Shown piece by piece: positions 51,201 through 62,839 of a stretch of 64,000 bases of DNA. The position numbers and the translations under genes are program-made. Source of the stretch: Drosophila pseudoobscura (taxonomy: Eukaryota > Arthropoda > Insecta > Diptera > Drosophilidae); assembly GCF_009870125.1 (NCBI RefSeq), contig NC_046680.1, positions 22,649,501 to 22,713,500 of the forward strand, given 5' to 3'. The notes beneath the pieces are model-generated. The model made no database searches and was not told where the DNA came from. It was given only the letters and a program-made list of their open reading frames with translations. Each line of letters begins with the position of its first letter. Positions within the stretch are counted from its first letter, which is position 1.

Positions 51201-51780
51201 TTCTTCAAAGAAAAATGAACAGTAATTTCACATTCGTAATAATCGTTTTTGAAATCCGCTCCGCGTCCCTTTTTTCAATTGTTTTCTTTGAATCATACAA
51301 CAACTATTATGATTACCGCCGTGATGGACTATCGCCTCTTGTGTTGCTTTCCACGTTACTAAGTTAATATTATTTAAATCTCTGCTTAGGCTAGTCGCTC
51401 GCCTCTTATCTGTTCCAGGGTGTAGTGTACCGATTTCGCCACCAAAGATTACAAGGCTAGCGCAGACCCAGACATCTTCGTCAGCGCCAGGGTAAAGTGC
51501 GATGAAGAAAAAAATAGGGCCGTGACTCAAGCAAAAAGTTCGCTGATAATCCCCTTTGGGCTCCTTCCCATATCATTGTTTTGGCTTATTGTAGAAAGGT
51601 CTTTAGAAGACTACCGACCAGCACAGCGCTGTTTATAATGGATATAAAACACACATGTGGCTGTGGGTCCTATAAACTTTACTATATCGAAGCTACATTT
51701 TATGGAAATCCAAAATTGCTATCGGGGGATGATCGCGATATTCCCGGTTTTGGCCTGCGATAAGAAGAAGGTAGACGTCT
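48298..51780. other. Gene-poor intergenic region, 3.5 kb
   Basis: AT-rich sequence between Cyp4aa1 (minus) and the protease gene (plus). It should hold the Cyp4aa1 start exon and promoter, which I could not define, and regulatory DNA of the protease. A CA run lies at 48538-48549 and a T-rich minisatellite at 49827-49860. I see no convincing reading frame, RNA gene or transposon. Confidence 0.5.
49827..49860 (+). repeat. Three-copy T-rich minisatellite
   Basis: Three units of GCTTTTTTGGGT, one of them a base shorter, follow a poly(T) run from 49812. It looks like simple slippage next to a homopolymer. Confidence 0.75.
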
Positions 51781-51781
51781 A

Positions 51782-51788
51782 TATAAAA
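51782..51788 (+). promoter_or_regulatory. TATA box of the protease gene
   Basis: TATAAAA lies 41 bases before the protease ATG. This leaves a very short leader, as is common for fly digestive protease genes. Confidence 0.75.
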
Positions 51789-51828
51789 CCCGCGAGTCGA
51801 ACGATTTTATTGCTTTAAACTGTGCAAA

Positions 51829-52611
51829 ATGTCGGTGCGCTTGGGACTTATTCTTGTGGGCCTGCTGTCCCTTGTAGCCCTCAGCCGATCCGCCTCTGTC
51901 AGCACCCACATCGTAGGTGGGGACCTGGCGGACATTTCGGACTTCCCCTACCAGGTGTCGGTCCGCCTGGAGACGTACATGCTGCTCCACATCTGCGGCG
52001 GCAGCATCTACGCGCCCAATGTGGTGCTAACTGCCGCCCACTGCATCAAGGGACGTTACGCTTCGTACATTCGCATCGTGTCAGGACAGAACTCGATTGC
52101 CGATCTGGATGAGATGGGCGTGAAGGTCAGCAAACTGATCTATCACAGTGGCTACAACAAGAAGACCTATGTGAACGACATTGGCTTGATCATAACCCGA
52201 GAGCCACTGGAGTACTCGGGCTTCGTGCAGCCCATACCCTTGGCATTGGAGGCCCCACCATCGGGAGCACATGCCGTTGTCAGCGGATGGGGCAAGCGTA
52301 CCGAGGAGGACGAGGCGTTGCCCGCCTTGTTGCGTGCCGTTGAGCTAGAAATTGTCGACCGAAGTGCATGCGGCGACCAATATCTGACCAAGGATTACAC
52401 TATCACCGAGGAAATGCTATGTGCCGGCTACTTGGAGGGTGGAAAGGACTCCTGCAATGGTGACTCCGGTGGTCCATTGGCTGTGGATGGTGTCTTGGTG
52501 GGCATCGTTTCGTGGGGTGTTGGCTGTGGCCGGGAAGGATTTCCCGGAGTGTACACTAGTATCACTTCAAACATTGAATGGATCGAAGAACAGGCCGCAC
52601 CCTACCTCTAA
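51829..52611 (+). CDS. CG8299: Secreted trypsin-like serine protease (intronless)
   Basis: One exon of 260 residues. Signal peptide SVRLGLILVGLLSLVALSRS, a short propeptide, then mature start IVGGDLADISDFPYQVSV. The catalytic triad is intact: His in VVLTAAHC, Asp in NDIGLI, Ser in CNGDSGGP. Asp six residues before the catalytic Ser (GKDSCNGDSGG) predicts trypsin specificity for Arg/Lys. The six cysteines fit the three disulphides of insect trypsins. The residue before the IVGG cleavage point is His (SVSTH), not Arg or Lys, so normal tryptic self-activation would not work. The gene has a TATA box and a nearby poly(A) signal, like a strongly expressed gut gene. The symbol rests on remembered similarity to the fly gene of this neighbourhood. 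Confidence 0.93.
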   Translation: MSVRLGLILVGLLSLVALSRSASVSTHIVGGDLADISDFPYQVSVRLETYMLLHICGGSIYAPNVVLTAAHCIKGRYASYIRIVSGQNSIADLDEMGVKVSKLIYHSGYNKKTYVNDIGLIITREPLEYSGFVQPIPLALEAPPSGAHAVVSGWGKRTEEDEALPALLRAVELEIVDRSACGDQYLTKDYTITEEMLCAGYLEGGKDSCNGDSGGPLAVDGVLVGIVSWGVGCGREGFPGVYTSITSNIEWIEEQAAPYL

Positions 52612-52692
52612 ATTTTAGAGAAGAGCTGAAGAGCTGCAAGCGAACAAAATAACCGAACAAATTATTTAAACATTATTAGTTATCATACCTAT

Positions 52693-52698
52693 AATAAA
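52693..52698 (+). terminator. Poly(A) signal of the protease gene
   Basis: AATAAA lies 82 bases after the protease stop codon. Confidence 0.75.
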
Positions 52699-52785
52699 TA
52701 ACAAATGAGCATTTAAGTGTGGAAATTGTTTAATTTTAAGGCTGTGTGGAAAATCAAATTCGATTTAAAATGTAATGTACTTTTA

Positions 52786-52812
52786 TACTAGTACAGTACT
52801 AGTACTAGTACT
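52786..52812 (+). repeat. Palindromic ACTAGT hexamer repeat
   Basis: TACTAGTAC-type hexamers are repeated four times in 27 bases. The unit is self-complementary, so the stretch could form a hairpin. No function is evident. Confidence 0.6.
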
Positions 52813-53580
52813 TGGAAAAAGGATATTGAGAAAATTGAGAAAATGTTTGTCATCTAAGACGTCAATATATGCAGAAACTAGTAAATTTTTAATTTAAGGC
52901 TATTTAAAATATATTTTGCAGCTAGTTGTTTTTCTGACAGGGACCAAGAATAGGTATCGGGATCGGTATATCTATATAAATACGTCTAGGACATGTCAAT
53001 TTGAGACAAAGTCATTACTCATCTTTCAAAAAACAGAATTTTAATGTTAATTAAATGAAATATGGTATAAATATGTCCATACTCGTAGGTTGTCCAGCAA
53101 CAATAACGTAACATTCCATACACACTTACATTCCATTCAGTACTAAGTTTGTGCTTTGACTATGTATACATATTTGCTTAAACCTTTTTTGGAAGAAATT
53201 AAATAAAAGGGAATAATTAAACTTAACATATATTGTTGAAAATTAATCTATCAATGCCATGACACTATGCGGGCAGCGCCGAGGGTTCTATCTAGCTAGT
53301 AATATTCGACGGAATATCAAAAACGAGGATTATTGCTTCCAAGCCTTACCGGAGATCGATTAACCCATTGTAGACCAGGGGTTTTTTTAATATATCACCG
53401 AAAATGAAAAAAAAACGTTTTAGCGCAGTTCAGGTGAAAGAATTCGTGTGTTTTTAAGCTTAGAAGAAAGATGGCATGGATCTACAAGAAAAATGTGCAT
53501 TCAGTAATATTTTCCGCCATGTGCCTCAAGTCGTTGAACTGTTTAAATACTGGGGGCCTAAGTGGGCTAAGCTTGATCTA

Positions 53581-53591
53581 CGGTCACACTG
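53581..53591 (+). promoter_or_regulatory. Motif 1 (M1BP) site upstream of Ars2
   Basis: CGGTCACACTG is an exact match to YGGTCACACTR, 429 bases before the conserved Ars2 start. It fits the promoter of a ubiquitously expressed gene, although the distance implies a long leader or an enhancer-like role. Confidence 0.6.
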
Positions 53592-54009
53592 ACGCGCAGG
53601 GCTCTGCGAAAAAAATTAAATTAAAATTTTAATTTAAATTATTTAAATAAGGTAGGTGTATTTTCTCTTATGACAAAACGGCAATTAAAAAGGAATCAAG
53701 TTAGTGCAACCATCTGTCAATAGTTCTCCACCTAAAGAAATCGCGGACTTGGCGAAACAAAACACGTAAGCGATTTGGTTTTCTGCCAAGCGGCAAGATG
53801 GCGGCTTGTGTATTCTTTTATGCATAAACCAAGTAAATAAATACCTAAAAATGCTTACTTAAAAACCAGACGAAGTGATTTTATGTGTAGAAACTGAAGA
53901 ACTTTTTTAATTTGTTGGTACAAGTGAATGAAAGTGGAAGAAAATTGAGGTTATGGCGGAAGCACTTTCACTACAATCCGCATCCATTCCTGATTTCAGA
54001 CAACCACCA

Positions 54010-57000
54010 ATGGCTGATTCGGATGATGAGTACGACCGCAAGCGGCGCGACAAGTTTCGTGGAGAACGCGAGAGCTATCGGACTGAGCGCCGAGACGAGC
54101 GTCGCCCCATAGGTGGTGCTGGAGGAGGCCGGGACGAATGGTCGGAGCGGTAAGTGGCCTGTCCGCCAGCAAAGGCCCACCACTAAACTGCTCTTCTCCA
54201 TATTACAGCAATCCCTTCCGGGGTGGAGGTGCTGGAGGAGGCGGAGCACCGCGTCATCGACCCGATTACAGCGATTACCGTGGCCCGGGTCCACGGGCAC
54301 GGTACGGCTCTCCCGTTCGCGACATGCCCCCACCGAAACGTATGCGCTCTGACTGGGGTGACGGAGATGGGCGCCCAGGTCCTCGATATGGTGGTAGGTT
54401 CGCCTGCAAAAATTAACGAAAGTATATGTTGCTATTTGCTACCGTTTCATAATTGCAGGCTATGACCCCTATCTCATGCAGGCATGGACCGATCACTATC
54501 AGTCCATGCACTCGGCGTACCACCACGCCAGCCACCCGCCGCCAGTGCGAGAGCTGCCAATAATCGGGGGAGACACGCTGACTCAGCCGGCGATGCTGAA
54601 CTTGAAACAGTTCCTTGACACCCAGGACGAGAACATCTCCGACTCCGAGGTGATGCGCAAGTACACGGAGTACAAGACGGACTTCAAGCGCCAGCAGCTG
54701 AACGAGTTCTTTGTTGCCCACAAGGACGAGGAATGGTTAGTATCTAGCCCACTGCCTGGACTTCTGCGACGAGTGAGCGCCCAACGGCGATGCCAATGCT
54801 GATGCAGTGCACTCTCCTTTTCATTTGGTTGATCTATTTCTACCATCCCCATCTATACCCACCCACCTATGTAATCCCTTGCGTTGTTTCTCTTATTTGC
54901 CTGTTTCCTTGTGCGCCACGCCACTCAAATCATAACTGTTTGTATATTATTAAGTTTTTCTCTGCAGCTTATTGGGTTTGTGAGACAGAGTCCTATCTGA
55001 GAGCATCTGCGCCGCTTTTGCAGAGCTGCTGTCTGATATCACTGATATAACTTGAACTTAAAGTCTTAATTACCCGGCGAGCAATGCCGTGGTGTGTTTA
55101 TATTTTGAAACCGCGATTTATTTCAATTCGATTGTTGAGCGAAAGCCCAAAATAACCATATATCACATTCCTATAAATAACGAAAGCGCAAAGCCATCAA
55201 AGGTAAGACTTTGGGTAATAACAAAAACAAAACAAAAACAATCGCTATCTAAACCCAGTAAATCATTTACTAAACCTATTGCCAACAGCCGGAAAAGGAT
55301 AAGCGAAATGTAGAAATTCGACTGCCGCGCAGAATTTTTTCTTTTTACCGTCTGGAATGATTCTACTTACCCCACCAAATGCTCACTTGAAAAATCTTTT
55401 GTCTTCCCATAGGTTCAAGAACAAATACCATCCCGAGGACAGTGTGAACCGCAGCGAGGAGCAGCGCGGATTTTTGCGGGTACTATTATCTTATCTACGA
55501 GAATCATTTTGAGACCAGTTTTTTTAAGACCATTCTCCCTACAAATCCTTGCAGAGACGCACAGATGTGTTTGTGGAACTCCTAGAAAATGGCACCATTG
55601 GCAGCGTCAAGGTAGACTCCTCCCATGGCGATGCTTTGATCAGGGTCTTGGACACCTGTGTTATCAAGCTGGAAGGCGGCACCGATGAGGATCTCAAGGT
55701 TCTCGATGAAAAGCCTAAGGAGGCGTTAGTCTTCGACCGGAAGCCGGAGTCAGTTGATCCAACCACGGTGGTCGAAAATACACCCAAGAGTCCCAAGAAA
55801 GAGAAGGAGGAAGATGAACTGCCACTGATTGTTTCGCCTCAGCGAATTGCTTTAAAGCCTGTTAACTCGGACGATGAGAACTGGGATGACGCTGAAGTTG
55901 AAGATGCGCCTCCCAAAAAACCAGAGGAGGAAGAGCCAAAAGTAAGCGAGCCCATTCCGGAGATCAAGCAGAAGCAGAAGAAGGAAAAGAAAAAGAAGAT
56001 CAAGAAGCGCAAGCGAAACAGCAGCAGCGACGAGGAGAGCTCCTCATCTGAATCTGAATCTAGCTCCAGCTCCTCCGAAGAGGAGGAGGAGGACGACGAG
56101 AAGCTTAAGGCCAAATATGATGTTGAGGATGGCCTGAGGGCCGAACAGAAAGCGGAGGCTGAGAAGGATCAGGCTGAAGCAGCTAAGGCAAAGCTGGGAT
56201 CAGTTAGTCCCAAAGAAGAAATATCCCCAGAGAAGTCCGCTGCTGATCCTGAGGTCGAGGGTGAAGCTAAGGAGGACGGCAAGCAGGCAGAAAAATCGCC
56301 AAAATCTGATGATGAGAAAAAACAGGAAAATGGTGATGCGGCCAAAGTGGAAAGTGCTGCTGAGCCAGCGACTGGGGATGCCCAAGGTGAGGTGAAACCA
56401 GTAACCATTGACCTGGACAAAGTGAATCCTCCGCGAGCCATGCACCGCACTTCATCGATTTTCCTACGAAACCTGGCTCCGTCCATAACCAAGGCCGAGA
56501 TCGAGGCCCTTTGCAGCCGCTTCAGCGGGTATTTGAGAACGGCCATAGCAGATCCCTTGGTGGAGCGTCGCTGGTACCGTCGCGGCTGGATTACATTCAC
56601 ACGCGATGTCAACATCAAAGAGATTTGCTGGAGCTTGAACAATCAGCGATTGCGCGACTGCGAAATGGGGGCCATTGTGAATCGCGACTTGAGTCGGCGA
56701 GTGCGTCCAGCCAACGGCATCACTGCCCACAAACAGGTGGTGCGATCAGATATCAAGTTGTGCGCTCGGATTGTCATGAATCTGGATGAGAAATTTAAGC
56801 TGTGGTCCGAAGGTCCCCTTAGCAAGCCCTCGCCTGCCAGCGATTCGGAGGCAACGGCTGCCAATGGAAGCGGCTCCAGCTATGGTTTCAATTCTAAGAA
56901 TCCTGTGCTTCAGAATATCACCGACTACCTCATCGAAGAGGCTTCCGCCGAGGAGGAGGAGCTATTGGGCCTCTCCGGCGACCGCAAGGACGGTGAGGGC

Positions 57001-58671
57001 GAGCCCATCGAACGGGACGAGCAGTTGCTGTCGGTATTGGATCGTCTAGTGCTGTACCTACGGATTGTCCACTCGGTGGACTACTACAACCATTGCGAGT
57101 ATCCCTACGAAGACGAGATGCCCAATCGCTGTGGCATCATCCACGCCCGTGGCCCAGCTCCCTCTCGTGTCACCAGCAACGAGCTCAATGAATACATCAA
57201 GTCCTACGAGGGCAAGCTTCTGCAATTTCTGACCAAAACCGCGCTGCTCAGCGAAGATCAGATCAAGGATCTCGGTGCCAAAAACGCCGACACCGAGGTG
57301 GAGAAGTTTGTGCAGGCCAACACTCAGGAGCTGGCCAAGGACAAATGGCTATGTCCGCTTTCGGGAAAGAAGTTCAAGGGACCCGAATTTATCCGCAAGC
57401 ACATTTTCAACAAGCATGAGGAGAAGGTTGATGAGGTCCGCAAGGAGGTGCAATATTTCAACAACTATCTACGCGACCCGAAGCGTCCACAGTTGCCAGA
57501 GCACCCCGGCAGCGTCAAGCGCCCTGAAACGGAGTCTGTTCGTGGGCCCGGAGGGTGAGTGCAACGCAATCATATTCAAATTCCTCGATCGCGGAATAAA
57601 TGTGCATTTCTTTTTCCAGATACCGTCCGCCGATGTATACCCCAATGTCTGGGATGCCGTATAGCTTTGGTGGCCACATGATGGGGGGTGGCCGTGGTGG
57701 ACGCCATTTCCCACCTGCTCGCAGGTTAGTACTTGAGCCACTCGCTTGCCTTAACTCTACTTTTAGTCTAAGCGCGTTATAACTTGGAATGGTTTCGGTT
57801 CTCATTCGATCCACATTCACTCTCCTAACGGAGTTTCTTATGAGATTTGTTTTCTCAACTATTATCCATGAGAAGTTGCCCTCTCCAGCATTTAAACGTT
57901 ACTACACTTTCTCCTTGCTCCATTTTCAAAATATCCCTTTATGCTCGGTGGTATCATGAAGATGACACTTGAAACATGATTGAACCGAGCTGCGGAATGG
58001 CCAGCTTGAAGCGGCCGCCACACAGCGTCTGTTCAGTCTTTAGTCACCTCTCAGATATGATTAGATCGCCCTCTTTTACGTCTTTGTTTCCTATATTTTG
58101 TTGTTTCTGTTGGTCTAAAACGAAATTTGTCACAATCTTCTTGTGTCGCAAATTTTTTGCAGGGAATTGCCTTTGGAACACCACCGCCGGCTTGTCGGTT
58201 ACCATGATTTGGATGCGCCCTCAAATTCCGATATATTTGACTAGTTGATTAGCCCAATACCAGTACACACATGCAAAAATATTACACAGCAATGTAAATG
58301 AAATCTGATCTGATCAAATGATCCTGTTTCGACCCAACATTCGATTCAAAAAATTCTAGCAAGAAAGAACAATCAATCACATATACATATATTATAAAGC
58401 TGATTTATATATGAATACCGATATCTGTTTTCGTTTACAATGATTTGCCAATTGTATTTAGAAACCGACTATAACTATAAATATAATCGCGTTCAGAGAT
58501 GACGTTGCCGAAAGGGCGAATCTATATACTAAATAAATAAACATGTAATATTCAACACAATATCTAAATTCCTTCTCGTTCATTCTCGTTGCTTACAGAC
58601 CCGGTGGTTTTGATTATCGATCACACAGATCACACTACCGGGACTTGGACGCGCCACAAGAGCCGTACTAG
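54010..58671 (+). CDS. Ars2: Ars2/Serrate, nuclear cap-binding-complex partner (7 exons)
   Basis: Exons 54010-54149, 54209-54393, 54459-54735, 55413-55479, 55555-57554, 57620-57724 and 58599-58671, all in phase. Ars2 links the nuclear cap-binding complex to RNA 3'-end processing, degradation and microRNA/siRNA biogenesis; in flies it supports RNAi-based antiviral defence. The protein starts [20 protein letters not shown], the conserved family start. An ATG at 53953 would add 19 residues in frame and cannot be excluded. The middle has the conserved [20 protein letters not shown] block, an acidic/Lys/Ser-rich insert (about 55800-56400), an RRM-like region ([20 protein letters not shown]), and the zinc-finger region [20 protein letters not shown]. 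The Gly/Arg-Pro-rich end is followed by either of two last exons. Confidence 0.94.
58163..58244 (+). CDS. Ars2: Ars2 alternative last exon
   Basis: The acceptor TTTTTTGCAG at 58153-58162 joins the same donor (57724) in phase and encodes [20 protein letters not shown] then NSDIFD and TAG. The other last exon (58599-58671) encodes [17 protein letters not shown]. The shared Y-[HR]-DLDAP core suggests the two ends arose by exon duplication and serve the same C-terminal contact. Confidence 0.8.
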
Positions 58672-59798
58672 ACTATAGAGCTACTAGTGTACAATCAAAT
58701 CTAAATCAATTGTATTTACTATATATTATGCCTGCATTGATCAAGTCCCCTCATAATGCAACCTACGTGCTATAGTAATTGTAACTTTATCTGCTTCCAA
58801 TTGCCGAATGTTTTGTACGGTTCAATTTTGTAATCAGCGACGGATAAAACAGCAAAATAAAGTTCAAGAAAACCAGAATTCTCTACGAGGACAACCATTA
58901 ATTGGGTCGGGTCTAAAAATTGCACCGATTGATGAAGATGCAGCGGTGGGTCGTTCAAGGCGAATGATCTTGGATGAGGATTAGAAGACCTTAACTCCGT
59001 TTTCGAATAATGATGCAATTCTGTGCATGTACCCTAAGAGTCACAGTTGCAAGAACCGACGTCGCAGTGAAATGTGAGGGAATGGGATGTATCGCACCCG
59101 GTCTCAAAGCATGGCTACCAATTCTCTCGCAAGTTGACTAGCGTTTTGCCAATCTGGAAATCACTCGAGCACCAAGGACCGCAGACACTCCACAAGATCT
59201 GCGCCAACTGCCTGCGAAAGAAAGCTGGCATCAGATGTAAACATTTAATGTTTACTTAAAAATTATGTCGGTTTCTTCGAAATTTTCATTAAGAGTCTTA
59301 AATATGATGAAATATTTGGTTCGTAGTATTTGCACCCACAGCGGCCACCTATCCCAGTGAGATGAAGTTGGTGCATGTCCAGTAAGCCAGTACGTTTGAA
59401 TGCCCGCCGGGAAGCTCATTGTGCAGAAGGGAAGATGAAAATGGGCAGCGCTTGGCATTTCATATCAATCATAAGAAAACAATATATTTTGTAATGGGGT
59501 CCGAAACGTTTTCTTCTGGGTGTTACACATATCCACTTCCCCCACAAATCTTATACATATTCCCCCATACTGGAGAAATTAGATTTTTGTCCTCTCTGAA
59601 GAGAGAGAGAGAGAGAGCGGAGTGTAATTATTGCGTGAGTATGGCAACGCTTTTGCTCTTGTTTGGGGAAGCGCGCTAAAAATAAGCACAAATCTCAGCC
59701 AGTGGCGTACAAAATCAACCGAATCGCTGCCAACGTAACAATTTCGACAGTTTAGTTTGGGAATCATATTCCGCGTCTACAGACAACATATATCGAGC
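58672..59798. other. Ars2 3'UTR and spacer before SmydA
   Basis: The left part is Ars2 3'UTR with AATAAA at 58856-58861. The rest is AT-rich spacer with a GA dinucleotide run at 59602-59617. The SmydA promoter must lie at the right end, but I see no clear core element. Confidence 0.5.
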
Positions 59799-61503
59799 AT
59801 GCGGAGCATGGACTGTGCCGTATGCGGAGTTGCGGCCGCCCAGACTTGCACTCGCTGTAAAATTGTGCGGTATTGCGACAAGGAGCACCAGAAGCAACAC
59901 TGGCCGGAACACAAGCGCTGCTGCAAGCCGATCCGCGAGAAGAAGGATGACGTGCTGGGTCGCTTTTTGGTTGCCACACAGGACATCAAGGCCAATCAGA
60001 TAATTTTCGTGGAGGAGCCGCTGGTGGTCGGGCCAAAGTGGTACATGTCGGAGGCGGAGAAGTCGTCCACGACCGTGCCATGCGTGGGTTGCTACACGCC
60101 CTGTCGCCTGGGCAAACATTTGTGTCGCAAGTGAGTACACACCGCCAGAGAGTTTTCATCTTATTTTCACCAACATATCCCACAGTTGTCGTTGGCCAGT
60201 TTGCAGTGCTTCTTGCGAGCATGAGGCCCTGGAGTGCAGCGTTTTGAGCTTGGGACCGGGTCCGTCTGCGAGAGCCGACACCCGGGGGCTGAACGATTTT
60301 TACAGGGGAGATGCACTCCTTGTGCTGAAGTGTCTGCTGCTGCAGCGCAAAGATCCGAAGAAGTGGACCGATCTGCTCGAGATGCAGTCGCACGAGGAGG
60401 AACGGAAGGGCACTGAGCTGCACCAGGAGGCGGAAGATGGAATTGTGAGCTACTTGAGCCAACGCTTTCTGCAGCGGCTCGAGCAGAGCAAGAAGGATGT
60501 CTTTGAACACTGCGAACCGGAACTGCTCCATCGGCTGTGTGGCATCATTGAGACAAACTACATGGTTGTGGAGTTGCCCACGGGCATCGAGCTGAGCGGA
60601 CTGTTCCGGCAGGCGTGCATGATGGAGCACGCCTGCCAGCCCAACTGCTATTTCCAATTTGACGGAAGTACCATGCAGATCGAGGTTAGGGCGGGCGGCG
60701 ACCTGAAGAAGGGCGATCATTTGAGGATTACCTACACAAACATCCTATGGGGCACTCATTTGCGCCAGCATCATCTGCGTCTGACCAAACATTTCAAATG
60801 TGGCTGCGAACGCTGCTTGGATCCCACGGAATTTGGCAGCTATGTGAGTGCGTTGACCTGCCTGGGAGATGTGAACAAATCCTGTGGGGGCAAGCAACTC
60901 CCCCTAGATCCAGTCGACGAGCAAAGTCAGTGGAAATGCGACGCTTGCCCCATGGCCATGGACACGGCATACGTGACCGAGCTTCAGACCCATATGACGG
61001 AGCAGGTGGATAAGATGCTGGCCGGACGCCCATCGGCCAGTGAGATTGAGCTAACTTTGGCCCGCCTCACGCAGATGCTGCATCCAAATCACTTTCACAT
61101 GTTCAACCTGAAGCACACGCTTATTCAGCTATATGGCAATGAAAATGGTCTTGAGCTGAGCTCGCTCAGTGATGGAATACTGGAGCGCAAGTTGCGCTTG
61201 TGTGATGACCTGTACAACGTCTGTCGTCGCCTGGATCCCTACAGCATTAAGCTTGCCATCTATCTGACTGTTATTCTGGTTGAGATCGCCCACACCCTGG
61301 AGGAACAGGCGCGCAGGAATCCCGCAGAGGCTTCTAAGCTGCTAGAAGACGCTCTGCTCCGACTCAAAGAGGCTCAGCAGGTGCTGCAAAAGGAACTCGA
61401 TTCGGTGGCAGGTAAGAAGCTGAACGACAAGCTTCAGACGGAGATCTTTGAGTGGGAGAAACTAATGCTGACCATCAAATACCAGCAGCAGAAAATTGAC
61501 TAG
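59799..61503 (+). CDS. SmydA-type MYND/SET protein (2 exons)
   Basis: Exons 59799-60130 and 60186-61503 give 549 residues. The MYND zinc domain comes first: CAVCGVAAAQTCTRCKIVRY then CDKEHQKQHWPEHKRCC, with the full Cys/His set. A split SET domain follows, beginning near DIKANQIIFVEEPLVVGPKW and ending with LRITYTNILWGTHLRQHHL and the post-SET cysteines FKCGCERCLDP. A helical C-terminal domain completes the arthropod SmydA layout. The usual SET motif NHSCxPN reads EHACQPN here, so cofactor or substrate binding may be altered. Family members are poorly characterised candidate lysine methyltransferases. A second in-frame ATG at 59808 could also start. AATAAA follows at 61511. The family is clear, but I do not assign a member number. 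Confidence 0.88.
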
Positions 61504-61510
61504 TTTTCCA

Positions 61511-61516
61511 AATAAA
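61511..61516 (+). terminator. Poly(A) signal of the SmydA gene
   Basis: AATAAA begins 8 bases after the stop codon, so the 3'UTR is very short. It lies 49 bases from the end of the convergent TruB-like gene. Confidence 0.7.
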
Positions 61517-61564
61517 ACATACTTTATGATACAGTTAATCTACAGCTTGCAATCTTATCTATCT

Positions 61565-62632
61565 TCACGCATGCAACTCTACGCGCTCTTGCTCCAACAT
61601 CTGCGGATGTTCCCGCAGAATCTCCCGCTGCTGGCGCAGGTTCTTCACGATCCCCGGCAGATGCCAGCCATGCCTCAGTAAGCTGTCAGTGACATCAAAG
61701 TGGGAGTGGCGGATGCAACGTAGCTGACTGCAATGGGCCACTGTACGCAGCTCCAGCGCCATGTCATGCACCAGGGCGGCCAAGTACTCCTGCGTCTCAT
61801 TGATGGAATGCAGCTCCAAAGTGAAGTGCGGGCGTTCGAAATGAATTAGCTTGATTCCATAGATGACAGGCAGGCTATTGTCGGCCGGGCGAATGAGGCC
61901 TTTACAAGCTAGCTCGTAGGCCGCTTGGGTTTGGAGGTCGACGCCGCACAGCTCGTACATCTTTCTCTGATGCGAGGCCTGCATTGAGGCAGCCAGGCCA
62001 CTGATTCTTTCCGCCGAAACATGTTTATGGTTGGATCGCGCTGTGATGTGGGTGTCTGGCAGGTGATTCTCCGTGGCAGTGCCCATACGACCAGTAATGT
62101 GGTACACTCGCACTGGCCGGTTCTTCTGTATGCGACTCGATTGCCGCAGTCCCTTGTTGATGCCAAAAACTAATGAATAGCATGGCGATTATTAGATTGC
62201 TTTACTTTGGTTCTTATGAAAGTGAATAATTTACGCAAAACACCGCTTGTGTGTTGTCCCAGACTAGCCACTGCGGCACAGCGTATATCTTCCGGCATGT
62301 AGCGAGGTCCAGTGGACAGCACATCGTCAGAGAGATCCGTGCTCGTGGCTATATTGTGGAGGACACTGTCGGCGGCGGTACCCGTGCCCAGCAGCGGTCT
62401 GTTTTCCGGAAGCCTGCGTGGATCCCGCTGCTTCAGTTCGTTGAGACCTTAAGGACAATAGGAAATGTTATGTTAGGAATATTTAAAGATTGCTCCACTA
62501 ACCCTTGCAAATGTTGCTGAGAACGGCACTGCGCACGTGTCCCACTTTCATGCCGGCGGGTTTGTATACATTTAAAACGCCATTTAAGTGCCTAAAAACT
62601 GTCGTGGCATCGTAGACTTTTGTGAGAGCCAT
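61565..62632 (-). CDS. TruB/TRUB2-family pseudouridine synthase homologue, catalytic Asp missing (3 exons)
   Basis: Minus-strand exons 62503-62632, 62235-62447 and 61565-62169 give 315 residues, close to TRUB2 length. The start ALTKVYDATTVFRHLNGVLN leads into the family's first motif, GVLNVYKPAGMKVGHVRSAV. A later block reads ASLGQHTSGVLLFGINKGLR, then VRVYHITGRMGTATENHLPD matches the YxxxxxxGxxT motif that follows the active site. In active TruB enzymes the catalytic Asp lies in an L-D-x-x-A-S-G-V-L context. Here that position is Gly (LGQHTSGVL), read clearly from CTG GGA CAA. TRUB2 works in mitochondria on mRNA and ribosome assembly; this protein may keep a binding role without catalysis. 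The gene is convergent with SmydA and divergent from the ASCC1-like pseudogene. Confidence 0.85.
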
Positions 62633-62839
62633 GCGTTCAAATTACATAAAACAAATTCACATTGTTTATTTTCAAATGCAGCAGCTGTTTTAAGTCGATC
62701 TATTTTTCAGCACTGGTCGAAAAATAAATCGATTCATCGCACAATTTACCAACCATCGATACCATCTGTGGTTTTGCCACCCTGGTTTTTGGTCTGATTC
62801 ACGGTTTTCCTTACAATTAAGAGGCCGGTTTTTTTCTTC

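Larger units (their letters stand above)
52699..53952. other. Intergenic region upstream of Ars2
   Basis: AT-rich, without reading frames of interest. A palindromic TAGTAC hexamer repeat lies at 52786-52812. The right third carries housekeeping-type promoter signals: an exact Motif 1 at 53581 and AAGATGGCGGC at 53795-53805, a Pho/YY1-like element. Confidence 0.5.
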
